Assembly (NCBI RefSeq): GCF_927904885.1
Contig: NZ_CAKMNW010000054.1
Location: forward strand, 1-37,671
Source of the DNA: Candidatus Nitrotoga sp. M5
GTDB taxonomy: Bacteria; Pseudomonadota; Gammaproteobacteria; Burkholderiales; Gallionellaceae
DNA: 37,671 bases
Reading direction: 5' to 3'
Below the pieces are notes generated by a model. That model made no database searches, was not told the DNA's origin, and saw only the letters and a program-made list of their open reading frames with translations. Numbering within the stretch: position 1 is the first letter of the stretch; each line of letters opens with the position of its first letter. The translations under genes and the position numbers were made by a program. Below are positions 28,237 through 37,671 of the stretch, in pieces.

Positions 28237-29238
28237 TCAAGGAAGGGCTGGATCATGTAGTCTTTCGTGTTGCGCCATATCTGCCGCCATTTGAATGGCT
28301 TCTAGCAAACTGCCCGCCTCTGCGCGCCCGCTACCGGCCAGCTCCAGCGCCGTACCATGATCCACGGAGGTTCTAATGATGGGCAGGCCCAGCGTTACAT
28401 TCACACCTCGTCCGAAGCTGGCGTACTTTAATACCGGCAGCCCTTGGTCGTGGTACATGGCCAGCACGCAGTCGCATTGCGCAAGCCGTTGCGGGGTAAA
28501 AAGTGTGTCGGCAGGTAAGGGTTCGCTGACATCCATACCTTGCGCACGTAACCGATCCAGCACTGGAATCATGATGTCGATTTCTTCGCGTCCAAGATAG
28601 CCTCCCTCACCTGCATGAGGATTGAGACCGGCAACCAGAATGCGAGGCTTGGCAATGCCGAAACGCCGCTTAAGATCACGTTGAATAACGTGCAGCACGC
28701 TTTCCAATAATGCAGGTTTGATTGCATCAGCTACCTGCCGCAAAGGCAGGTGAGTGGTAGCTAGCGCTACACGCAGGCCACCGCCCACAAGCATCATGAC
28801 CTCTTGCTCGGCATGTAAGTGTTCCGCTAGAAATTCAGTGTGTCCCGTGAATGGAATGCCCGCATCGTTGATGATGCCTTTGTGTACAGGCAGGGTGACC
28901 ATGCCAGCGAATTCGCCCGACTGGCAGCCTTGCATCGCGCGGATTAGCAGATTGAGTACATGGCGACTGTTGGCTGAATTCAGTTGACCGGCCTGAACGG
29001 GTTCTGCCGTTGGCAGATGCAGCACGCGCAAATGCCCGGTTGGCAGAGGAGATATTTGCTGCGGATCATAATCATGCCATTGAATATTTAGCCCAAGCAG
29101 GTCCGCACGCTGTTGCAGTAAGTGCTTGTCGGCCAACAGCACCAGTGCCTGCTCATGGTGGGCTAATTGCAGACATAAGTCGGGGCCAATGCCAGCAGGT
29201 TCACCGGCGGTAACTGCCAACAACGTGACCTGTGCCAT
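28237..29238 (-). CDS. pdxA: 4-hydroxythreonine-4-phosphate dehydrogenase
   Basis: NAD-dependent enzyme of the DXP-dependent pyridoxal phosphate route: oxidises 4-phosphohydroxy-L-threonine, feeding the PdxJ ring closure. The 333 aa show [12 protein letters not shown] at the start, the metal-site histidines in GHTEFLAEH, in PHAGEGG and in [12 protein letters not shown], and [14 protein letters not shown] near the end. The ATG overlaps the surA TAA by one base (TAATG), so translation is probably coupled. Confidence 0.97.
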   Translation of the reverse strand: MAQVTLLAVTAGEPAGIGPDLCLQLAHHEQALVLLADKHLLQQRADLLGLNIQWHDYDPQQISPLPTGHLRVLHLPTAEPVQAGQLNSANSRHVLNLLIRAMQGCQSGEFAGMVTLPVHKGIINDAGIPFTGHTEFLAEHLHAEQEVMMLVGGGLRVALATTHLPLRQVADAIKPALLESVLHVIQRDLKRRFGIAKPRILVAGLNPHAGEGGYLGREEIDIMIPVLDRLRAQGMDVSEPLPADTLFTPQRLAQCDCVLAMYHDQGLPVLKYASFGRGVNVTLGLPIIRTSVDHGTALELAGSGRAEAGSLLEAIQMAADMAQHERLHDPALP

Positions 29239-31073
29239 TAGATTACTTTTTCAGGGCGGTACTCGATAGTAGCCCCGTCACGTAACTGGCGCAGCCAGTC
29301 CTGATATGCAGTTTCGGATTTATCGGCACGTATCGCCATTTGCGCCTGCTGATTTTTTTGTTTCTCACTGATATCGGCGTTGCGGCGATCTAATACCTGA
29401 ATCAGATGCCAGCCGAAAGTGGTTTGCACGGCGCTACTCATCTGCCCGATCTCTAATTGATTAATCGCGGATTCAAATTCAGGTACCGTGTCGCCGGGCG
29501 AAATCCAACCCAAATCGCCACCCTTCGCAGCACTGCCGTCCTCGGAATATAGCTTGGCCTGCTCGGGGAAAGAGGCGCCATCCTCTATGTTCTGTTTGAT
29601 AACCAACAGACGGTTCCTGGCCTCATTCTCTGGTACTAGTTCGCTGGTTTTGATCAGAATGTGCCGTACTTGGGTCTGTGTGATTAGCACAGAATTTGCT
29701 TTGCTGCGTTTATCAAGTAGCCTGAGGATGTGGAAACCGTTAGGGCTGCGGAATACTGGGCTGGTCTCGCCGGGAACCATTTTTTTCAGTTCGTCCATAA
29801 AAATAGACGGCGTGCGATCAGCCGATCGCCAGCCCAGATTACCGCCTTGCAAGGCGTCTTGGGCATCAGAAAATCCAGCCGTTACCTGAGCGAATTCCGC
29901 GCCATCGCGCAATTGTTCCAAGGCTTGCTCGGCACGTAACCGGGTTGCTCGGATTGTTTTGGCATCGGCCTGTTCCGGCACCAGTATCAAAATATGTGCC
30001 AAAAGGAATTCCTCATCATTACCCAATTTCTTGGCCTGAGTATTCAGATAACTTTCGATCTCGCCCTCACTAATCACCAGTTTACTGTCCACTTCGCGTT
30101 CACGCAGACGAGCATTAATCATTTCGCCACGAATTTCTTCTCGAAATTTGCTGAAGTCCACTCCTTCCTGCTCCAGCTGGGCGCGAAATTCGGCCAATGA
30201 GGAATATTGGTTTTCCTGTGCGATACGCTGCATGGTTTTGTCGAGTTGGACATCATTAATGCGGATACCGGTTTCCTTAGCAAATTGAGCTTGCAGCATT
30301 TCCATGATCATTCGTTCCAGTATCTGTTTTCTCAACATTTCTGTGTCAGGTAACGTTGTGCCCTGCTTTTTTAACTGGCGCTCTACAATGCTGAGCCGGT
30401 CTTCAAGTTCATAGCGGGTAATTGCATCGTTGTTTACCACTGCGACAATTTTATCGATCAATATACGCTGAGTTTGCGATGTAGTTTCTTTTGTTGCATC
30501 AACTGGTTGCAAATCTTCGCCAAGCGGTATAGTTTTATTGGGAGACGATATTTTTTCAGGTATGTTAGCGACTGGCTCATCAGCTGCTGGCAATGTGGCC
30601 TGAGTTTGCGACGTAGTTTCTTTCGGTGCATCAATTGGTTGCAAATCATCGCCAGGCGGTATAGTTTTATTTGGAGGTGATATTTTTTCAGTTATGTCAG
30701 CGACTGGCTCATCAGCTGCTGGCAGCGCGACCTGAATTTGCGACGTAGTTTCTTTCGGTTGCAAATCATCACCAGGCGGTATGGTTTTACTTGGAGGCGA
30801 TATTTTTTCAGTTATTTCAGCAACTGGCTCATCAATTGCAGGCAGTGAGGCCTGAATTTTCGACGTATTTTCTTGCGCTACGCCTGATGCAGGCACTTCA
30901 GCAACGGCAGTTGTGGCTTTGGCTGTAGCTTTGGCTGTAGCTTTGGATTTGGGTGTGGCTTTCAACTTGATTTTGTTCGTTGCGCCGGGATTTTCCTGCA
31001 CACCAGCGGCGTAGCCGTTTACCATGCAGGCTATTGACAAAAGGAGTGCTAGCATCAACTTGATATGCAGCAT
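29238..31073 (-). CDS. surA: Periplasmic chaperone/peptidyl-prolyl isomerase SurA with repeat-bearing N-terminal extension
   Basis: SurA escorts unfolded outer-membrane proteins, including LptD encoded next door, across the periplasm to the BAM complex. The product is 611 aa, well above the usual 430-470. A signal peptide ([23 protein letters not shown]) is followed by a Lys/Ala/Thr-rich segment (residues 34-56) and three tandem repeats (68-107, 108-151, 152-195) plus a 7-residue partial copy. Normal SurA text starts at about 203 ([20 protein letters not shown]). Two parvulin domains follow, at about 355-456 and 466-565, each with the GG-LGW motif, then the C-terminal helix. The extra region is proline-rich and probably an unstructured spacer. 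The stop overlaps pdxA by one base. Confidence 0.95.
   Translation of the reverse strand: MLHIKLMLALLLSIACMVNGYAAGVQENPGATNKIKLKATPKSKATAKATAKATTAVAEVPASGVAQENTSKIQASLPAIDEPVAEITEKISPPSKTIPPGDDLQPKETTSQIQVALPAADEPVADITEKISPPNKTIPPGDDLQPIDAPKETTSQTQATLPAADEPVANIPEKISSPNKTIPLGEDLQPVDATKETTSQTQRILIDKIVAVVNNDAITRYELEDRLSIVERQLKKQGTTLPDTEMLRKQILERMIMEMLQAQFAKETGIRINDVQLDKTMQRIAQENQYSSLAEFRAQLEQEGVDFSKFREEIRGEMINARLREREVDSKLVISEGEIESYLNTQAKKLGNDEEFLLAHILILVPEQADAKTIRATRLRAEQALEQLRDGAEFAQVTAGFSDAQDALQGGNLGWRSADRTPSIFMDELKKMVPGETSPVFRSPNGFHILRLLDKRSKANSVLITQTQVRHILIKTSELVPENEARNRLLVIKQNIEDGASFPEQAKLYSEDGSAAKGGDLGWISPGDTVPEFESAINQLEIGQMSSAVQTTFGWHLIQVLDRRNADISEKQKNQQAQMAIRADKSETAYQDWLRQLRDGATIEYRPEKVI
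30489..30872 (-). repeat. Tandem repeats in surA, 120 + 132 + 132 bp
   Basis: Three direct repeats encode E(N/T)TS(K/Q)-Q--LPA-DEPVA-I-EKIS-P-KTIP-G-DLQP and a short PIDAPK-type tail. Copy 1 lacks the 4-codon tail. Copies 2 and 3 are each 44 codons and very similar at DNA level, so unequal recombination could change copy number. A partial fourth copy (ETTSQTQ) joins the last repeat to the SurA core. Confidence 0.95.
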
Positions 31074-31102
31074 AATAATCTTTATTCCTAAGTGAAAACT
31101 TG

Positions 31103-33322
31103 TTAATGTAATCCCTGCTCTGGACTAACAGCTACGGGTTCGTTCAATTTTGTAAAGCCGGCAATACTTTGACGCAACGCATTCAAAGGATTTGCGCCTA
31201 TTCTGACTAGGCCACTCAATTCCAATTGAACAAAGATACCGGTCGAAAGTTCATTGGTGGCTGTCGCAAAACGTTGTGCCACTATTCTTGTCGTCCAACA
31301 GCAAGCATTATACTCGAGCCCAGCCAGCAGCTCCAAAACACGGCTATCCTTCAAAGAGAAATTCCAGCGTGCCATTGCACTCCAACGACTCGACAATGGC
31401 CACTGCGTGGATATGTCCATTTGTTTCAGGCTAGTACGCGTAAACCGGTAACCCAGGTTGAGTACTTTGCCACTTTCCGGCTGGTAACGCGCGCCCACGT
31501 TTAATTTCTCTCCGCGCGCTTGATTGGGGTTGTACTGAAAGGCGCTGTTCAGCGACCACTTGGGAGTAATCTGGCCTAAAACAGCAAGCAAAATATCCGA
31601 TTTGTTGTTGGTGCCTTCCTCGGAGCCCGCCAGCTTTACCAACGGTGTCTTAAAGCTGAAGCGCTGACCTATGGCTACGCGCAACCTTTCTGCGCCACTA
31701 TTCGCATCAAGCAAACGCGAAGTAAGCGACAGCGTTACTTGTTTGGCATCACCAATACGATCGCTACCGAAAAAACGGTTCTCTGTGAATATTTGGGCAA
31801 AGTTAAAGTCGGCCTGGGCTGTGTCAAAATTCGGCAGCAGGCTTTGATTGCGATATGGAATGTATAAGAAATAAGCGCGTGGCTCTAGCGTCTGCAAATA
31901 CTCACTTTCCCCCACCTTCCAATCGCGTTCCAGCGCTATGCCGCTATCCAGACTGACAATCGGCAAGGTGCGGCTTGCATCAGGTAGCCCCGCCGAATTG
32001 TTTGCACCCAACGAATAATCAGTGTGGTGTACGCCCATTTTTGGAGTCAAATAAAATGATGGGGTGGTCATCAGCGGATAGCTGAAACTGGGATACATTA
32101 TCAAGCGCTGCCCATTAACAGCAGTGGGATGGCTGAAACTTACAAATTCTCCGGTAAGCGCCATATTTCCACCAGCCAACTGACGTTCCGCACCTAAGGT
32201 TATTTGTGGCAAACGGCGATAGGGTTCTATCACTGGCACAGCCGGATCTTGTATGGTTTGATAGCTCTGCATCCGCGCTGAGGCATTCCACCAACTACCG
32301 CTATAGGACAGTACACCTTCACGCACCAGATTGGTTAACGACGTATCGCTCAACGTGTTCGACAGATCACGGAAATAAGCATCGTCTGATACGTAGTTGA
32401 GGTTTGCCGATGCGCTCAACCCATAACCAAAGTTTTGAGCATGCTGGAACGATGACCGCAAACGTGTGGTTTTAGTAAGCGCATCGTCAGGCAATATATC
32501 CAAACGTGCCTGACCGGCATAATTTGTACCCAGATAGCGAAGTTCGTTGTTAACCATCAAGCCACGCTTGGCCATTGCACGCGGCTCAATGGTTGCATCA
32601 CGGTTGGGGGCGAGGTTCAAGTAATAGGGCATCGCTACTTCACTACCACTCCTTGCCGTACTACCGAACACCGGGCCAAGAAAACCAGATTGACGCTTTT
32701 CACTGAGCGAAAAGTCCATCCACGGCGTATACAAAATTGGCACACCCAAAAACTCCACGCGGGCGTTGCGTGCCACCCCTACTTGGCGGTCGCTATCGAT
32801 TTCCAGTTCGCTCGCCTTCAGCACCCAGTCGTCGTCGCCTATGGGGCACATGGTATATTCTACATTCTGCACTGAGTAGCTCTGTTGGCCCTTCATATGC
32901 AGAATGTCGGCTTTCCCCCGCGAATCGTTGACGGCGAACTTAAATACTGGCTTCGTCATATTGCCGATGTTCGTATCCAGATTGAGCTCCACACGCGGGC
33001 CCTGCATCTGGATGCCGTTTTGTTCTATGCGCACTGCGCCCTCGGCAACCAATTCTTTGCTGTTTTGCTGGTACACCACACGATCGGCGAATATAGTCTG
33101 CCCGCGCTTACGCATCTCAACCTTGCCGCTAGCAACGATCTCATTCGCTGTCTGGCCTTCCAAACGCTGTGCCGAAATGAAAGCAGGTGTATCTTCGTCG
33201 CTTTTTGGCAAATTCGCGAAGGTACGATCCAGCTTCAGCCGCAAAACATCCCCTTCGGCATAAACCATAGGCGTGAAAGTACAGAGCAGGGAAAGCGCAA
33301 TAGGGGAAAGGCGAAAACGCAT
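31103..33322 (-). CDS. lptD: LPS-assembly protein LptD
   Basis: Outer-membrane beta-barrel that, with LptE, inserts lipopolysaccharide into the outer leaflet. The 739 aa comprise a signal peptide (cut after VYA, residue 22), an N-terminal LptA-like jellyroll (about 45-150: ISAQRLEGQTANEIVASGKVEMRKRGQTIFADRVVY) and a large C-terminal barrel (LGVPILYTPWMDFSL, FLGPVFGSTARSGSEVAMPYYLNLAPNRDATIEPRAM). Cysteines: C159 (YTMCP) and the C-terminal pair C674-C675 (NACCW). The mature N-terminus has no Cys where E. coli LptD has C31, so the paired two-disulfide pattern cannot form and a single long-range disulfide is likely. It is followed by surA in the usual order, and divergent from amgK. Confidence 0.96.
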   Translation of the reverse strand: MRFRLSPIALSLLCTFTPMVYAEGDVLRLKLDRTFANLPKSDEDTPAFISAQRLEGQTANEIVASGKVEMRKRGQTIFADRVVYQQNSKELVAEGAVRIEQNGIQMQGPRVELNLDTNIGNMTKPVFKFAVNDSRGKADILHMKGQQSYSVQNVEYTMCPIGDDDWVLKASELEIDSDRQVGVARNARVEFLGVPILYTPWMDFSLSEKRQSGFLGPVFGSTARSGSEVAMPYYLNLAPNRDATIEPRAMAKRGLMVNNELRYLGTNYAGQARLDILPDDALTKTTRLRSSFQHAQNFGYGLSASANLNYVSDDAYFRDLSNTLSDTSLTNLVREGVLSYSGSWWNASARMQSYQTIQDPAVPVIEPYRRLPQITLGAERQLAGGNMALTGEFVSFSHPTAVNGQRLIMYPSFSYPLMTTPSFYLTPKMGVHHTDYSLGANNSAGLPDASRTLPIVSLDSGIALERDWKVGESEYLQTLEPRAYFLYIPYRNQSLLPNFDTAQADFNFAQIFTENRFFGSDRIGDAKQVTLSLTSRLLDANSGAERLRVAIGQRFSFKTPLVKLAGSEEGTNNKSDILLAVLGQITPKWSLNSAFQYNPNQARGEKLNVGARYQPESGKVLNLGYRFTRTSLKQMDISTQWPLSSRWSAMARWNFSLKDSRVLELLAGLEYNACCWTTRIVAQRFATATNELSTGIFVQLELSGLVRIGANPLNALRQSIAGFTKLNEPVAVSPEQGLH

Positions 33323-33393
33323 GGAACATGGGTCGACGAATTTAAGGTGCTAAAATCGCACAAATCCACGATTTAGGCAATCCAAAATCAATA

Positions 33394-34386
33394 ATGAAAC
33401 GTCAACAACAGATCACAGCATGGCTTCATAGCAAGTTTCCAGATAGTTTATTCAACATTTCGCCAGCTTCTGCCGATGCCAGCTTCCGCAGCTATTTTCG
33501 CGCTACTTTCGCCGATCGCTCGCTGATAGTAATGGATGCGCCGCCTCAAAACGAAGATTGTCGTCCATTTATTCATATCGCCCAACTATTTGGTGCAGCG
33601 GGGGTGCATGTACCGCAAGTGCTGGCACAGGATCTGGAACAAGGCTTTCTGTTGCTGACTGATTTGGGCAGCACTACTTACCTGCAAGCACTTAATACCA
33701 ACAATGCGCACGAACTATACAGCGCCGCCACCGATGCATTGATCACTATTCAGCTAGCAAGCCGCGAATTTGAATTGCCACAGTACGATAAAGCACTACT
33801 TATGCGCGAAATGAACCTGTTTCCAGAATGGTATGTCGCTAAACATTTACAGATCAAGTTGGACGAGAAACAAAACGCAACATTAGAAACCGTGTTTCAG
33901 CGCATTCTCCAGAACAATTTGGCACAGCCGCGCGTGTTTGTTCATCGTGACTATCATTCACGTAACTTGATGGTCAGTACACCTAACCCAGGTGTACTGG
34001 ATTTTCAGGATGCAGTCTATGGGCCTATCACTTATGACCTGGCTTCATTGTTCAAAGATGCTTATATTCATTGGGAAGAAGCCGAAGTGCTGGACTGGCT
34101 GATTCGCTATTGGGAAAAAGCGCGCAAATCTGGTTTGCCGGTACACAGCTCCTTTAGCGATTTTTTCTTGGATTATGAATGGATGGGCGTACAGCGGCAT
34201 TTAAAAGTACTGGGGGTCTTTGCTCGTCTGTATCACCGGGACAACAAAGACGGTTATCTGAAAGACTTACCGCTAGTGATGGCATATTTGCGCCGCACTT
34301 GCGAGCGCTACGGGGATTTAAAGCCTCTACTGCGCTTACTGGATACCCTAGAAAAAAAACAACCCGTTGTGGGGTATACTTTTTGA
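33394..34386 (+). CDS. amgK: N-acetylmuramate/N-acetylglucosamine 1-kinase AmgK
   Basis: Anomeric sugar kinase of the aminoglycoside-phosphotransferase fold. It phosphorylates MurNAc at C1, feeding MurU in the shortcut that returns cell-wall MurNAc to UDP-MurNAc and bypasses fosfomycin-sensitive MurA. At 330 aa it has the N-lobe (SADASFRSYFRATFADRSLIVMDAPP), VFVHRDYHSRNLMV (catalytic loop, D in HRDYHSRN) and VLDFQDAVYGPITYDLASLFKDAY (metal-binding DFQD). Its position next to lptD and directly before murU matches the Pseudomonas arrangement. Its TGA overlaps the murU TTG start. Confidence 0.93.
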   Translation: MKRQQQITAWLHSKFPDSLFNISPASADASFRSYFRATFADRSLIVMDAPPQNEDCRPFIHIAQLFGAAGVHVPQVLAQDLEQGFLLLTDLGSTTYLQALNTNNAHELYSAATDALITIQLASREFELPQYDKALLMREMNLFPEWYVAKHLQIKLDEKQNATLETVFQRILQNNLAQPRVFVHRDYHSRNLMVSTPNPGVLDFQDAVYGPITYDLASLFKDAYIHWEEAEVLDWLIRYWEKARKSGLPVHSSFSDFFLDYEWMGVQRHLKVLGVFARLYHRDNKDGYLKDLPLVMAYLRRTCERYGDLKPLLRLLDTLEKKQPVVGYTF

Positions 34387-35081
34387 AAGCCATGCTGCTG
34401 GCCGCCGGACGTGGTGAACGCATGCGTCCGCTCACTGACCACACACCCAAGCCTTTATTACAAGCTGGCGGCAAATCGCTCATTGTGTGGCATATCGAGA
34501 ATATGGCGAGAGCGGGCATCTGTGACCTCGTAATAAATCACGCCCATCTCGGCAATCAAATCGAAGCTGCGTTAGGCAATGGTTGCCAGTTCGGCATACA
34601 CATCCACTACTCAGCGGAAAATCCTGCACTTGAAACAGCGGGCGGCATTGCTAATGCATTACCATTATTGGGCGATGCGCCGTTTGCCGTCATTAATAGC
34701 GACATTTACTGCGACTATGATGTTGCTCAACTACCCGAACGTGCGGCTGCACTCAATGCAAGCGGCGATACCGCACATCTGGTGTTAGTCAATAACCCTG
34801 CGCATAATCCCAACGGAGATTTCGGTTTAGTCAGTGGCAGAATAGTCAATAACACACCCGCATTTACTTTCAGTGGCATAGGAATTTATCAGCCCAGCAT
34901 GTTCGCTAGCATTCCACGTAGCACCATTGCACCATTAGCACCACTATTACGTGCCCAGATTGCACTTAACAAGGTGGGCGGCGAACATTACAGGGGCCGT
35001 TGGCTGGATGTGGGAACACCTCATCGCCTTGAAAAACTCGACAACGAATTACGTTCACAACACAATACTACTCATGTTTAA
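34383..35081 (+). CDS. murU: N-acetylmuramate-1-phosphate uridylyltransferase MurU
   Basis: Nucleotidyltransferase that joins UTP and MurNAc-1-phosphate to give UDP-MurNAc. I choose TTG 34383 as start: it overlaps the amgK TGA (TTGA), has GTGGGG upstream and gives the family opening MKAMLLAAGRGERMRPLTDHTPKPLL. The open frame continues upstream inside amgK with no meaning. Total 232 aa, usual for MurU. The G-x-G-x-R pyrophosphorylase loop, INSDIYCDYD (metal Asp) and the C-terminal GRWLDVGTPHRL are present. The last 8 nt overlap pepP (ATGTTTAA). Confidence 0.93.
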   Translation: MKAMLLAAGRGERMRPLTDHTPKPLLQAGGKSLIVWHIENMARAGICDLVINHAHLGNQIEAALGNGCQFGIHIHYSAENPALETAGGIANALPLLGDAPFAVINSDIYCDYDVAQLPERAAALNASGDTAHLVLVNNPAHNPNGDFGLVSGRIVNNTPAFTFSGIGIYQPSMFASIPRSTIAPLAPLLRAQIALNKVGGEHYRGRWLDVGTPHRLEKLDNELRSQHNTTHV

Positions 35082-36378
35082 TACTTCTCTTTATGCCAGC
35101 CGCCGTAACCGCCTTATTAATCAGATGCAGCGTGGTATTGCTGTTATTCCCACCGCACCGGAAGTATTGCGCAATGGCGACGCGTACTATCCCTATCGTT
35201 TTGATAGCCACTTTCACTACCTTACTGGCTTTGATGAACCGGAAGCAGTACTTGTACTGATTGCTGGTGCTGTACCGCAGTCCATTCTGTTCTGTCGCGC
35301 AAAAGATATGGAGCGCGAAATATGGGATGGCTTTCGCCACGGACCAGATGGCGCAAAAGAAAAATTTGGCTTTGATGCGGCATTCCCCATCGCACAACTG
35401 GATGACAAGCTCACCGAGCTGATGGGCAACCAATCTGCACTGTTCCATCCGCTTGGCGCTCATGCTTCGTGGGATGATCGCATCCTTGCACTGCGCGCAT
35501 GTGTGCAGACAAAGGTTCGTAGTGGCGTAACCGCGCCAAATGAAATTCATGACATACGCATGCTGCTTGATGAAATGCGTTTAATTAAAGATAGTGACGA
35601 ACTTGCCGCCATGCGACGCTCCGCCACCATTTCGGCTGCTGCGCATATTCGCGCTATGCGCGCCACTCGCCCCGGCAAAATGGAATATGAAATCGAGGCA
35701 GAGTTGCTGCACGAATTTCGCAAAAACGGTGCGCAAGCGCCCGCCTATACCTCAATAGTTGCCGGAGGTGTCAATGCTTGTGTATTGCACTACATCAGTA
35801 ACAACGCACAATTACAAGATGGCGAGTTATTGCTGATAGATGCGGCGTGCGAAACTGATGGCTATGCGGCAGACATAACCCGTACCTTTCCGGTAAATGG
35901 TCGTTTTAATGAGGCGCAAAAAGACGTATATGAGTTGGTGTTGGCTGCGCAAGCCGCCGCCATTGCAGTCGCACATCCTGGCTCACATTGGAACGACCCA
36001 CATGACGCTGCCTTGCGCGTGCTGGCGCAAGGCTTTGTCGATCTTAAGCTATGCAATGGCAGCGTCGACGCCGTGTTGGAAAGCGGTAGCTACAAACGCT
36101 TCTACATGCATCGTACCGGTCACTGGCTCGGCATGGATGTGCATGATGTCGGCGCATACAAACTGGACAATAATTGGCGCGCGCTGCAGCCCGGCATGAC
36201 ACTTACTATCGAACCGGGCTGTTATATCCGTCCAGCTGATGATGTGCCACAAGCATTCTGGAACATCGGTATCCGCATTGAAGATGATGTAGCCATCACT
36301 TCACAGGGCTGCGAAGTATTGACCGAAGCTGCACCTAAAACTGTAACGGCTATTGAAGATTTGATGAGACAACCATGA
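35074..36378 (+). CDS. pepP: Xaa-Pro aminopeptidase
   Basis: Dimetal (Mn) M24B peptidase that removes the N-terminal residue before proline. I place the start at ATG 35074 (MFNTSLYASRRNRLINQM), which overlaps the murU stop by 8 nt, giving 434 aa as in E. coli PepP. The N-terminal AMP_N domain includes PYRFDSHFHYLTGFDEPEAVLVL. The M24 domain carries the metal ligands in LLIDAACETDGYAADITRTF (two Asp), TGHWLGMDVHDVG (His), TIEPGCYI (Glu) and RIEDDVAIT (Glu). It is followed by ubiH with an ATGA overlap, as in the E. coli pepP-ubiH order. Confidence 0.96.
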   Translation: MFNTSLYASRRNRLINQMQRGIAVIPTAPEVLRNGDAYYPYRFDSHFHYLTGFDEPEAVLVLIAGAVPQSILFCRAKDMEREIWDGFRHGPDGAKEKFGFDAAFPIAQLDDKLTELMGNQSALFHPLGAHASWDDRILALRACVQTKVRSGVTAPNEIHDIRMLLDEMRLIKDSDELAAMRRSATISAAAHIRAMRATRPGKMEYEIEAELLHEFRKNGAQAPAYTSIVAGGVNACVLHYISNNAQLQDGELLLIDAACETDGYAADITRTFPVNGRFNEAQKDVYELVLAAQAAAIAVAHPGSHWNDPHDAALRVLAQGFVDLKLCNGSVDAVLESGSYKRFYMHRTGHWLGMDVHDVGAYKLDNNWRALQPGMTLTIEPGCYIRPADDVPQAFWNIGIRIEDDVAITSQGCEVLTEAAPKTVTAIEDLMRQP

Positions 36379-37532
36379 ATACACAATGCGACGTCGCGAT
36401 TATCGGAGGAGGGCCGGTTGGCACTGCGTTGATGCTCGCACTGCGCGACAGCGGATTGCGGATTACCATGCTCGAAGCGCGCAACGTAGAAAACGTGAGT
36501 GCTGACCCTCGTGCCTTGGCGTTGTCCAGTGGTAGCCGTCAGTTACTGGAGAGACTCAGCGTATGGAAAGATATCACTCAAGTTTCGTTGATCAAGACTA
36601 TCCACGTTTCACAGAAAAACTCTTTCGGCCGCACCCTGTTACGCGCCGAGGAACTCAAGGTGCCAGAACTGGGCTACGTGTTACCTTACACTACATTGCA
36701 AAACGCATTACAAAGTGCTTCAAAAGGGAGCACAACAACTTGTCTAACTGGCGCTGCCGTTACGCAACTACAAAGCACATCGAGTGGCGCATCCATCAAC
36801 TACCAGCATGCAGGGCACGATCACCTTCTGGAAGCTCATTTAGCTGTTGTGGCCGATGGCGGGAAGTTGCTGGAAACCACCCATCCGCCGGAGATTCGCG
36901 ATTACGGTCAAAGTGCCGTCATTGCTCATGTCACCTGCACCCACCCGCTGCCGGACACTGCGTTTGAGCGCTTTACTATGCAAGGGCCATTGGCACTGCT
37001 GCCGTTCAGGGACGGTTATGAACTGGTGTGGACCGCGGTGCAGGAAATGGCGCAGGAAATGCTGCACTGGAATGATGAAACTTTTTTAGCCAAACTGCAT
37101 CAACACTTCGGTGATCGAACCGGAAAATTCTTAACTATTGGGCAACGCGCCTGCTTTCCCTTGCGGCTCAAGCGCGCACCCGAAATCACGCTTCCGCACA
37201 CGGCATTGATCGGCAATGCCGCACAGACGCTGCATCCCGTGGCCGGCCAAGGTTTCAACATGGGGCTGCGCGACGCGTGGGAACTAGCGCAAGTGATTCT
37301 TAATTGCGAACCTGAGGCACTTGGTTCAGATGCCATGCTTGCCAACTATCGCAAACAGCGTTTGCTTGACCGCCGTGCCGGTATGCATTTTACCGATGGA
37401 TTAGTGCGCCTTTTCTCCAATGATCTGTTGCTGCTTAAACCAGGGCGCGCGGCGGCACTTACGATACTGGACTGCCTGCCGGGCGCGAAAAAATTCGTAG
37501 CAAGACGCATGATGTTCGGAACCAATGGATAG
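36375..37532 (+). CDS. ubiH: Ubiquinone-biosynthesis FAD monooxygenase, UbiH/VisC family
   Basis: Aerobic ring hydroxylase of the UbiH/UbiF/UbiI group in ubiquinone synthesis. At 385 aa it has an N-terminal FAD Rossmann motif (DVAIIGGGPVGTALMLALRDSG), then RALALSSGSRQLLERL (the family ALS motif), and the second FAD motif LIGNAAQTLHPVAGQGFNMGLRDAWELA, which is diagnostic of UbiH/VisC. The ATG overlaps the pepP TGA. Position after pepP supports UbiH, but several betaproteobacteria use one enzyme for more than one hydroxylation, so the ring position is not certain. Confidence 0.9.
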   Translation: MNTQCDVAIIGGGPVGTALMLALRDSGLRITMLEARNVENVSADPRALALSSGSRQLLERLSVWKDITQVSLIKTIHVSQKNSFGRTLLRAEELKVPELGYVLPYTTLQNALQSASKGSTTTCLTGAAVTQLQSTSSGASINYQHAGHDHLLEAHLAVVADGGKLLETTHPPEIRDYGQSAVIAHVTCTHPLPDTAFERFTMQGPLALLPFRDGYELVWTAVQEMAQEMLHWNDETFLAKLHQHFGDRTGKFLTIGQRACFPLRLKRAPEITLPHTALIGNAAQTLHPVAGQGFNMGLRDAWELAQVILNCEPEALGSDAMLANYRKQRLLDRRAGMHFTDGLVRLFSNDLLLLKPGRAAALTILDCLPGAKKFVARRMMFGTNG

Positions 37533-37542
37533 CAAATCCTGC

Positions 37543-37566
37543 CCGACAAAACTAGCCTCCTGTCGG
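37543..37566 (+). terminator. Weak hairpin after ubiH
   Basis: CCGACA (37543-37548) and TGTCGG (37561-37566) with a 12-nt loop, just after the ubiH stop; no T-run. The remaining 105 bp to the window end hold no gene I can support. Confidence 0.3.
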
Positions 37567-37671
37567 CCTTAGTGCCCAGGTTAAAATAATTGCGCTCTAT
37601 GAATAAATTGCCTAAATAGTCGACACTGAATTATTCGATTCTGTCGTTCAGATCAGGCTACGCAAGCAGCC

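Overview
The window looks like a betaproteobacterial chromosome. Gene content and order (gltBD, hemE-priA, rplU-rpmA-obgE-proB, lptD-surA-pdxA-rsmA divergent from amgK-murU-pepP-ubiH) fit Nitrosomonadales/Gallionellaceae-type genomes. That assignment is inference from gene order and protein character; no rRNA or other decisive marker is present.

Layout. (1) 1-3.9 kb, minus strand: a Porin_O_P outer-membrane porin with a perfect palindrome upstream, an ArnT/PMT-type membrane glycosyltransferase, and rpmE with a strong terminator. (2) 4.2-10.4 kb, plus strand: gltB-gltD (glutamate synthase) behind a leader carrying an intrinsic-terminator-like hairpin. (3) 10.8-15.8 kb, plus strand: hemE, an AT-rich gap with a cluster of DnaA boxes, priA, and a GlcD/D2HGDH-type FAD dehydrogenase. 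(4) 15.8-20.3 kb, accessory and decaying: a 238-bp ISL3-type MITE with a perfect 8-bp target duplication, a REP/RAYT-type inverted repeat, an integron attC-like site attached to a broken higBA toxin-antitoxin cassette, then a small redox/detoxification cluster on the minus strand (GST, NTF2-like protein, frameshifted DsbA-like gene, 4-OT tautomerase) with a divergent LysR regulator, closed by an IS3 transposase fragment. (5) 20.3-23.2 kb, minus strand: rplU-rpmA-obgE-proB. (6) 23.3-25.2 kb, minus strand: sorA-sorB-like periplasmic sulfite dehydrogenase. (7) 25.3-27.4 kb: ISL3 and RAYT transposase remnants, an AT-rich orphan SEC-C protein gene and a long inverted repeat. (8) 27.4-33.3 kb, minus strand: lptD-surA-pdxA-rsmA; the surA product carries three tandem copies of a roughly 44-residue repeat. 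(9) 33.4-37.5 kb, plus strand: amgK-murU-pepP-ubiH, tightly overlapped.

How the genes work together: most serve core functions. GltBD assimilates ammonia; HemE makes heme; PriA restarts replication; ObgE, L21, L27 and L31 serve the ribosome; ProB makes proline; LptD and SurA build the outer membrane; AmgK-MurU recycles cell-wall MurNAc; UbiH makes ubiquinone. The novelty lies between the core blocks. The best second looks are the DnaA-box cluster between hemE and priA, the decayed integron cassette with its neighbouring MITE, the repeat-bearing SurA, and the orphan SEC-C gene.
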